DNA of 64,000 nt from positions 62,001 through 126,000 of the forward strand of contig PKTK01000001.1 of NCBI GenBank assembly GCA_002869165.1. The letters are read 5' to 3'. The DNA is from Candidatus Parcubacteria bacterium (lineage in GTDB: Bacteria > Patescibacteria > ABY1 > BM507 > UBA12075). Shown piece after piece: positions 58,033 to 64,000 of the stretch. Below the pieces are notes generated by a model, which did no database searches, was not told the DNA's origin, and was given only the letters and a program-made list of their open reading frames with translations. Within the stretch, counting starts at the first letter, position 1, and every line of letters starts with the position of its first letter. Position numbers and translations under genes: made by a program.

Positions 58033-58308
58033 ATGAGTAACCATGAAGAAATTTCAAAGATTAAGCCAGAATCTTTGGACAAAATTCGAGCTAGTCAGTC
58101 TCTTCGGGAGGAATTAGAGGCTGTCGAGTGGTATCAAGAAAGGATTGATGCTACTCAGGATGAGGAATTAAGAAAAATCCTTGAACACAATCGTGATGAA
58201 GAAAAGGAACACGCAGCTATGTTAATTGAGTATTTACGAAGAAAAGACAAAGAGTTTGAAAAAGAACTAAAAGATTATCTTTTTAGCGAAAAAGATATTT
58301 CTCATTAA
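58033..58308 (+). CDS. EncFtn-type (encapsulated) ferritin-like protein, no encapsulation tail
   Basis: The protein has 91 residues. REELEAVEWYQERIDATQDE and HNRDEEKEHAAMLIEYL hold the Glu, Trp/Tyr and E-x-x-H residues that make the ferroxidase site between two subunits in EncFtn. The C-terminus ends at YLFSEKDISH, without the longer tail that normally targets EncFtn into encapsulin shells. No encapsulin gene is in the window. It oxidises iron, possibly with free rather than encapsulated assembly. Confidence 0.85.
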   Translation: MSNHEEISKIKPESLDKIRASQSLREELEAVEWYQERIDATQDEELRKILEHNRDEEKEHAAMLIEYLRRKDKEFEKELKDYLFSEKDISH

Positions 58309-58333
58309 GATTTTAAGTGTTTATTTCTAGGGA

Positions 58334-58368
58334 AGAACATGTCTAGCGGCATGTTTTTTCTTTTTTGG
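58334..58368 (+). terminator. Terminator after the EncFtn-like gene
   Basis: The AACATG / CATGTT stem is followed by T-rich sequence. Confidence 0.7.
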
Positions 58369-58419
58369 GTAAAATTTGTTATAATATAAACAGATATTAA
58401 TCCTAAAAAAAGAAAATAA

Positions 58420-60282
58420 ATGATGAAACTAGGACAACATAAACAAAAAAGCTTTCGAGTAAAGCTGATTTTTATTTTTCTTTTTGTTGCTATGGTGCCA
58501 TTGATTGCAGTTGCTTGGTCAAATTTTTATCTGGTTACTCAAAATCGTGAACAAAATGTTTTGGAGTTACAGAGATTAGCCTTAGCTAATGCTGAAGACA
58601 AGGTTTCTCGACTTTTTAATGAAAAAATTGATAATCTTCAGTTAGTTGTTTCAGCTCCGATTGACACGTTGTATCAATTGCGCGCTAGTGATATTAAGTT
58701 TTTACTGGAAAGTTCATTTTCACCAGGGTATTACAAAAGACTGGATATGATTGATAAAACTGGTAATTTACTGGCAACTATTGGCAAAGACTCTGATTTT
58801 TCAATAAACAAAATCTATTTGGATAATTTTTCTTCAACTAGTCCTTATGTAAGCGAGCTAGAGTCTATGATAGATGAAAAAAAGGCTGTGTATTTTTCGG
58901 GCATTGAGGGCGACCTCAAAAATTTGCCTGATTTTCAGACAGCTATTTTGGGGGATAATTATTTTGGACCCAAAGAGGAAGTTGATGGAGAAAGTGTTAT
59001 GCGAATAGCTTCGCAAATCATGAATTCGGAAAATGAAGTAATCGGAGTTATTTCAGCAGAAATAAACACTTTAGACATTCAGAAGCAAATAGAATTAATT
59101 CAAGTTGGTAATGAGGGCGGTATAATTATATTAGATAGTGAAGGATTGATAATTTATCAGAGTAAAAAAAGTCCCTTTTTGTATAAATCAGAGATGACAG
59201 TTTTTCCTTTGATAAATAAATTGATTGAAAAAAAACAAATTGGCGTAAGTTCTTATGAGGAATATATTTATAATGAAAAGCAAAGAGTTTTGTCTGGTAG
59301 ATATTATGAAAAGTTAAATTGGTATTTTTTGAGTGATTGGCCAGTGAAAGACGCTTTTTCTGTTGTTGGTAATTTGTTTTCGCAAACTTCAAAGATATTT
59401 TTTGGTATTATAGTTTTGGTGGTAGTTATTGCCTTAATTTTTTCCAGTCAAGTCACTAAACCAGTCAAAAAACTTACTGAAGGCGTAAAAAGGATCAAGG
59501 AAGGCAAACTTGATCAAGATATTAGCATTAAAACCGATGATGAATTTGAGGTTTTAGGAGAGCAATTTAATGAAATGACCAAGGTTTTGAAAGAAAACAA
59601 GGAACTTAGGGACGAGTTTGTTTTTGTAGCGGCACATGAGCTTAGAACCCCGGTAACAGCCATCAAGGGGTATCTTTCAATGGTGCTTGAAGGAGGTTTT
59701 GGGGAGATAAATGACAAAACTAAAGATGCTTTAATGATCTGTAATAAGTCGAATGAAAGGTTAGTCCAGTTGGTGCAAGATCTTTTGGAGATTGCTAGAT
59801 CTGAGGCTGGCAGAATGAAGATCGAGCTTAAGAAAAATAATATCAATGAGCTGATTGACACAACCATAGGGGAACTAAAAAGTTTGTCAGATGAGAAGGG
59901 AATCAAGGTATCTTATAAAAATGAGGGTGACAGACCAGTATTAGCTGATCAGGCCAAGCTACAAGAAGTCTTGGTCAATATAGTTGGTAATGCTATAAAA
60001 TACACCAAAGGAGATGGAGATATCGAAATTTGGCATGAAGAAAAAGAAGAGTTTTTAGTCACCCACATTAAAGATCATGGTATTGGTATGACAAAAGAAG
60101 AAGTTGACCAACTGTTTTCTAAATTTTATCGAGCACAGAATGAAGATACAGCCAATATTCAAGGAACAGGTTTAGGGCTTTTTATATGTAAAGAAATAAT
60201 AAACAAAATGAAAGGAGAAGTTTGGGTTGAATCAGAAAAAGGTAAAGGGTCTGTTTTTAGTTTTAAATTAAAAAAAGAGTAA
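58420..60282 (+). CDS. Membrane sensor histidine kinase (Cache, HAMP, HisKA, HATPase_c)
   Basis: The protein has 620 residues. Membrane helices lie at about 13-36 and 325-345, with a Cache-like outer domain between them. HAMP follows (SSQVTKPVKKLTEGVKR). The H box is FVAAHELRTPVTAIKG with phospho-His406. N, G1 and G2 boxes are NIVGNAIKYT, HIKDHGIGM and GTGLGLFI. TATAAT lies about 35 bp upstream. No response regulator is adjacent, so it is an orphan in this window. Confidence 0.92.
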   Translation: MMKLGQHKQKSFRVKLIFIFLFVAMVPLIAVAWSNFYLVTQNREQNVLELQRLALANAEDKVSRLFNEKIDNLQLVVSAPIDTLYQLRASDIKFLLESSFSPGYYKRLDMIDKTGNLLATIGKDSDFSINKIYLDNFSSTSPYVSELESMIDEKKAVYFSGIEGDLKNLPDFQTAILGDNYFGPKEEVDGESVMRIASQIMNSENEVIGVISAEINTLDIQKQIELIQVGNEGGIIILDSEGLIIYQSKKSPFLYKSEMTVFPLINKLIEKKQIGVSSYEEYIYNEKQRVLSGRYYEKLNWYFLSDWPVKDAFSVVGNLFSQTSKIFFGIIVLVVVIALIFSSQVTKPVKKLTEGVKRIKEGKLDQDISIKTDDEFEVLGEQFNEMTKVLKENKELRDEFVFVAAHELRTPVTAIKGYLSMVLEGGFGEINDKTKDALMICNKSNERLVQLVQDLLEIARSEAGRMKIELKKNNINELIDTTIGELKSLSDEKGIKVSYKNEGDRPVLADQAKLQEVLVNIVGNAIKYTKGDGDIEIWHEEKEEFLVTHIKDHGIGMTKEEVDQLFSKFYRAQNEDTANIQGTGLGLFICKEIINKMKGEVWVESEKGKGSVFSFKLKKE

Positions 60283-60340
60283 ATCTTGGAAAAAAATCTA
60301 AAAAGTGTTATAATATATTTATAATAAAATAACATTCCCA

Positions 60341-60628
60341 ATGCAAAACCTGAGAAAAAAGCTTCTGGCTTTTGATAAAAAACAGGATATTTTTCTATTT
60401 GTAATATTTTTAATACTACTAGCGCAGTTTATTGTGGCTAGTCTTTTTTTTGTAAAATTAAATAAAAAAGTTGAAAGATTAGAAACTTTGGCTAGTGATG
60501 CCTCATATGCTGCCAATCAAACTGTTATTAAACAAGAGGAGTTAGAAACCAAGATAGAACAATTGCAGAATAGTAATATGATTTTACAATCACAGATATT
60601 AAGATCTTCAGTAAGAAATAATAATTAA
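60341..60628 (+). CDS. Small membrane-anchored coiled-coil protein
   Basis: The protein has 95 residues: a membrane helix at about 18-38, then a heptad-patterned helix (KLNKKVERLETLASDAS, then QEELETKIEQLQNSN). Its place right before the lamin-tail protein gene suggests envelope function. No known family. Confidence 0.6.
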   Translation: MQNLRKKLLAFDKKQDIFLFVIFLILLAQFIVASLFFVKLNKKVERLETLASDASYAANQTVIKQEELETKIEQLQNSNMILQSQILRSSVRNNN

Positions 60629-60674
60629 TTATAATAAATTATTAAATAATATTGAACAAAAAAATAAATATTTT

Positions 60675-63600
60675 GTGGCTTCTTTGATAGTCATAATGTT
60701 ATTTTGGAGTATAAATATTCCAATTTCATCTTTTATTAAAACTGTTCATGCTTCTGGAGGAGTTACCTCATCTTATATGTCGGAAGGTATGGATATTATG
60801 ATGACAAGCACTAGCACTTTATATGAAGTTGTAAAATTTAATGTTTATGATTCCTATTCGGGTTATTTGAATTCTCTTCGGGTGGATGTTGAGGACCTAC
60901 CTGAAACTACAGGTTTTTCACCAAATACGGACATCCCTTTAAGTAATACTGCCACAAGTTCTGGTATGTCTCTTTGGCGAGATGATGGAGACGGTGTTTT
61001 TGATCCTAGTAGTGATTCTCCAGCGCCATATGTTAGTAGTAACTGGTCATGGGACTCAAGTTATGGGTCATGGTTTGCAAATTTCAACAGTATAAATTCG
61101 ACGGGAGATTTTGCTTATTCAGCAAACAACAACATGAAAATGTTCTTGGTTTTTAAACCAGGAGTTGTGTCATCTTCAACGATAAAAGGTTTTGACATTT
61201 CAATTCATGAATATAAAATGATGTTTGGTGGCGGCAGCAGCATTGGCACTTGGCCGTCTGCGAGTGATTATCAGTATTTTGGTCCTGTTTGGATAGGTAC
61301 AGAAGGTGTTGGTGGCTGGGGAAACCCACTCATGATATCAGAAATAATGACAGCTAGTGGGGGAAGTACGGGGGATGAGTTTGTGGAAATATACAATAGA
61401 GCTGACCAAACGGTACCATTGATGGATTGGAGTATTAAATCTGCGGATAAATCATCTTCGGGAAGTCTTACGTGGGCTACGACTTTGTATTCGTTTGCTT
61501 CTACTAGTGTAGATGAGGTAAATCCGGGAGGCTTTGCATTGTTTAGTAATGGTAGTGTTGGTACTACTACGGATTGGACGTTCTCCTCGGGAACCTTGAA
61601 TGAAACTGGTGGTTATGTTGGTCTATTCAATCCAATGGAAGAGCTTGTAGACTGGGTGGGCTATGGTACTTTGAGCGATGAAAGTTTAGCTGAAGGGGGG
61701 CAGGCTGCCCCAGCTCCGAGCGCTAGTTCTTCAATTGAGCGTAAAGCTTTTTATGATTCAACTGCTACTATGATGATGGATGGAGGAGTAGATCAGTATA
61801 TGGGAAATTCGGAAGACTCAAATAATAACGCAGCAGATTTTGTTGTTCGTTCAATACCTGGTCCACAAAATAGAAATTCAGCAACAGAGATGCCCGGTGG
61901 AAGTTATTCTAGTGGAGGTGATGATTCTCCAATTATAATCAATGAGGTTTATTACAATGATGATGCCACAAATCGTTGGGTGGAGATATTTAATAGATCG
62001 GATTCCCCGGTTGATTTAACAGGGCATTTTATGAAACATAAGGGCGGTTCGTCTTTTACTTTTCCTTCAATTTCGATTAATGGTGGAAGCTACAAAGTGA
62101 TTCATTGGAATAAGAGTGGCACCAATTCCGATCCAGATATTTATACAGGTACTATCGGTATGGACTTGGATACCTATGGTGGTGATCTAATCTTAAAGAC
62201 GGCAATTGATGGTGATATTTTAGATTATGTACAATATGGCAATAGTGGATACGCTAATGAATCAGAGGCTAGTAGTATGTATCAATGGCCAAGTGGTGAT
62301 TTTGTTTCACAATGTTCTTGGCAATATTCAATTGGTCGTAATTCAGTTGAAGGATATGACTATAATGATAGTGCTGATTGGCAGTCTTATGCTTCACCAA
62401 GTCCTGGATCTCCGAATATGGGTGGAGATTCAACTGCGCCAACTGCAGTAACCTCTGTTGTCTTAAGTGATGCAGATAGCTCAACTAGTAGCGGCCTCGA
62501 TGGTCGTGATATTACTATTGTTTGGAACCCAGCTACTACCCAAGATCCTACTTTTAATCGCTATGAAATTTACATACTACCTTATGATACACAAATAGAC
62601 TGGAATACTCATAAACCAATCGAGTCACTCTATAGTGGTCAATATCAATATGATTCAAATGGAGATCCAGTTGCTACCTATACATTTACTGGAGGAAGCT
62701 GGATAACTATGGATAGTGCTGGGAACTTTTTTGCGGATGGATATTATAAGGCTTATATTTTGGTCTTTGATAATGCTGGTAATAAGTCTAGTGTTACTCA
62801 GTCATCAAGTGTTTATTTGACTGGCGAAGAATATACAGCGAATGCTGATGTGACAGCTCCTTTTATCATGCACGTTGGAGTTTGGAATGCTTATAGTGGT
62901 AGCGATCTACACTTGCTTGCTCGTTTTGAGGATGATCGAGAAATGAATATTTCTTTTCCTGCTCAAATTGCTTGGGAACAGGGAAGTGATTCTAGTTATC
63001 CTGTTTTGACTGATGGTGTTGCTCATACAGATTATTGTACTTTGATAGAGGATAGTTTTTATGACTGTACGATTCCTTGGGCTAGTCTTTCTTCTCCAGA
63101 TACTAGCACAGTTATCGGATATTATTTGATAGCAAAAGATGCTGCTACTACACCGAATTTTTCCTATATGTCTTCTGATTGGGAGGCTACAAGTGCCAGT
63201 GCTGCTCAAGCTAGTCCTTTTTATATTGATATTATGTCTGTTCCTGCAGAAGACGGTAATGGTACCGCAGATTTGAGTGGTACAGTTTATAAGTGGGATG
63301 GTAATTATTTGGCTTCTAGTACTGTTTTTCTTGAAGGAATGGCAATTGCTCCACAAACTACTAATGCCAGTGGAACTTTTGCTTTTGCTGATGATGTTCT
63401 AGATTATGGTATGTACAATATTATGGTTTTTAAGGAGGGTTATATGAATATGGTAAATAGTGGTTACAAAGATGATACTGTTTCTTTTTGGTTAAACGAA
63501 GGTTATATGGATTATAGCAGTGGTGGCTACGATGACGGAGGAAGTCCATATATAATGTGGACCGCTCCTGGCGATGGTATGTCAGGGGCACCGATTGACA

Positions 63601-64000
63601 TATATTGTACTAGCGATTGTTCTAGTATTGGTTCAGGTGAAGAACCTATAATAGTTGCTTTTGATCGGCCGATGAATTCTTCAACTATCAATGACCAGGA
63701 TGCTAGTGATTCTACCTCTAATATTTATTTAACAACCAATGGCAACGACAGAATTAGTGGAAAAGTATATTATGATCCTAATTATAACGAGGCAAGATTT
63801 TATTCTACTACGCATGATTCTCTTTCAGTTGCTACTTATTATGAAATAGTTGTTACTCAAGGCGTCGAAGATGAACAGGGTAATTCTATAATGGGAGGTA
63901 ATTCTGATGGGTCTTTTTCTAATAGTTTTACGACAATAATGTCGACTTCAACTGATTATTCTAATTATGGAACAGGTGAAATGAATCCACCATATGTAAT
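60675..64000 (+). CDS. Large surface protein with two lamin-tail domains, runs off the window
   Basis: The frame is open from 60615 to the last base (over 1,100 codons). A signal segment (VASLIVIMLFWSINIPISSF) is followed by extracellular domains. Two lamin-tail domains begin near 61330 (LMISEIMTASGG ... EFVEIYNRAD) and 61930 (IIINEVYYNDD ... WVEIFNRSD). An FnIII-like region lies near 62440, and an Ig-like Big_5 domain near 63600 (IIVAFDRPMNSSTI). The start is unclear: no ATG exists before GTG 60675. ATT 60651 would give the more usual basic start M-E-Q-K-N-K and lies behind a TATAAT. Such proteins are typical of Patescibacteria. Confidence 0.85.
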   Translation, partial: MASLIVIMLFWSINIPISSFIKTVHASGGVTSSYMSEGMDIMMTSTSTLYEVVKFNVYDSYSGYLNSLRVDVEDLPETTGFSPNTDIPLSNTATSSGMSLWRDDGDGVFDPSSDSPAPYVSSNWSWDSSYGSWFANFNSINSTGDFAYSANNNMKMFLVFKPGVVSSSTIKGFDISIHEYKMMFGGGSSIGTWPSASDYQYFGPVWIGTEGVGGWGNPLMISEIMTASGGSTGDEFVEIYNRADQTVPLMDWSIKSADKSSSGSLTWATTLYSFASTSVDEVNPGGFALFSNGSVGTTTDWTFSSGTLNETGGYVGLFNPMEELVDWVGYGTLSDESLAEGGQAAPAPSASSSIERKAFYDSTATMMMDGGVDQYMGNSEDSNNNAADFVVRSIPGPQNRNSATEMPGGSYSSGGDDSPIIINEVYYNDDATNRWVEIFNRSDSPVDLTGHFMKHKGGSSFTFPSISINGGSYKVIHWNKSGTNSDPDIYTGTIGMDLDTYGGDLILKTAIDGDILDYVQYGNSGYANESEASSMYQWPSGDFVSQCSWQYSIGRNSVEGYDYNDSADWQSYASPSPGSPNMGGDSTAPTAVTSVVLSDADSSTSSGLDGRDITIVWNPATTQDPTFNRYEIYILPYDTQIDWNTHKPIESLYSGQYQYDSNGDPVATYTFTGGSWITMDSAGNFFADGYYKAYILVFDNAGNKSSVTQSSSVYLTGEEYTANADVTAPFIMHVGVWNAYSGSDLHLLARFEDDREMNISFPAQIAWEQGSDSSYPVLTDGVAHTDYCTLIEDSFYDCTIPWASLSSPDTSTVIGYYLIAKDAATTPNFSYMSSDWEATSASAAQASPFYIDIMSVPAEDGNGTADLSGTVYKWDGNYLASSTVFLEGMAIAPQTTNASGTFAFADDVLDYGMYNIMVFKEGYMNMVNSGYKDDTVSFWLNEGYMDYSSGGYDDGGSPYIMWTAPGDGMSGAPIDIYCTSDCSSIGSGEEPIIVAFDRPMNSSTINDQDASDSTSNIYLTTNGNDRISGKVYYDPNYNEARFYSTTHDSLSVATYYEIVVTQGVEDEQGNSIMGGNSDGSFSNSFTTIMSTSTDYSNYGTGEMNPPYV

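Noticed and set aside
1..64000. Many overlapping open frames of 60-170 codons opposite or inside real genes (for example 9358-9876 minus, 34641-35225 minus, 59514-59906 minus)
   Set aside because: They mirror longer coding frames with good motifs, have no promoter or ribosome site, and their composition follows the partner gene.
1..64000. Possible reassigned opal code, as in some candidate phyla
   Set aside because: TGA ends several genes at family-typical places, and the in-frame stops found are TAA or TAG in single genes.

Overview
The window is AT-rich chromosomal DNA of a bacterium, most likely a member of the Patescibacteria (candidate phyla radiation, Parcubacteria-like). This is inferred from many short secreted or membrane proteins of unknown family, lamin-tail-domain surface proteins, a set of type IV pilin-like genes, promoters lying directly against start codons (leaderless genes) beside a few strong Shine-Dalgarno sites, and small standard genes such as mscL. 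Opal codons act as normal stops, so the code is standard. I saw no rRNA, tRNA, CRISPR array, integrase or insertion sequence.

Layout: 1-2.1 kb holds the end of a sugar-biosynthesis locus (Gfo/Idh/MocA dehydrogenase, DegT aminotransferase). From 2.1 to 4.8 kb a NUDIX hydrolase, a GrpB-like protein and a PHP phosphoesterase are separated by copies of one intergenic module (terminator hairpin plus promoter). From 5.4 to 15.2 kb come a Cache-HAMP sensor with no output domain and a family of lipoproteins built from about 35-residue two-cysteine repeats. One of these ends in a PAAR-type spike-tip domain, and two are preceded by a repeated unit made of a promoter, a 15-residue leader ORF and a terminator. 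From 15.3 to 21.8 kb is a defence and plasticity zone: a TIR-domain protein, a membrane-anchored nuclease-like protein, a Panacea/RelE toxin-antitoxin pair, and a zinc-peptidase-like gene whose 3' end runs into a second abrB copy. A likely foreign minus-strand cassette of LPP20-like lipoproteins follows (21.8-24.5 kb), then a truncated ftsK tail.

From 25.7 to 34.5 kb is an oxidative and membrane-lipid stress island: DUF523-DUF1722, DUF2177, TspO, DUF1295 (interrupted by a stop), FAD oxidoreductase, DUF1365, a Cfa-type methyltransferase, a rhodanese lipoprotein, a MerT-like protein, an MsrA-MsrB fusion and DUF4386. From 34.6 to 45.6 kb are a fourth Cys-repeat lipoprotein, MscL, a CDP-alcohol transferase, a YiiX-like hydrolase, small membrane proteins, a VIT-like transporter, an ECF sigma/anti-sigma-like operon and a DEAD-box RNA helicase. 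From 46.7 to 48.5 kb are an AbrB regulator, an outward-facing ferredoxin lipoprotein with a NapH-like membrane iron-sulfur protein, and a hemerythrin. From 48.6 to 52.3 kb is a minor type IV pilin operon. From 52.3 to 64 kb are a cupin, a second TspO, DUF5320/DUF134, a TehA-like channel, an EncFtn-type ferritin with no encapsulin, a histidine kinase and a long lamin-tail surface protein that runs off the end.

Two themes stand out. One is a large investment in oxygen, iron and thiol handling (Cfa/FAD/DUF1365, MsrAB, rhodanese, hemerythrin, EncFtn, VIT, ferredoxin lipoprotein) for a lineage usually thought fermentative. The other is recurrent gene decay: several otherwise well conserved genes carry one in-frame stop or a single-base homopolymer frameshift.
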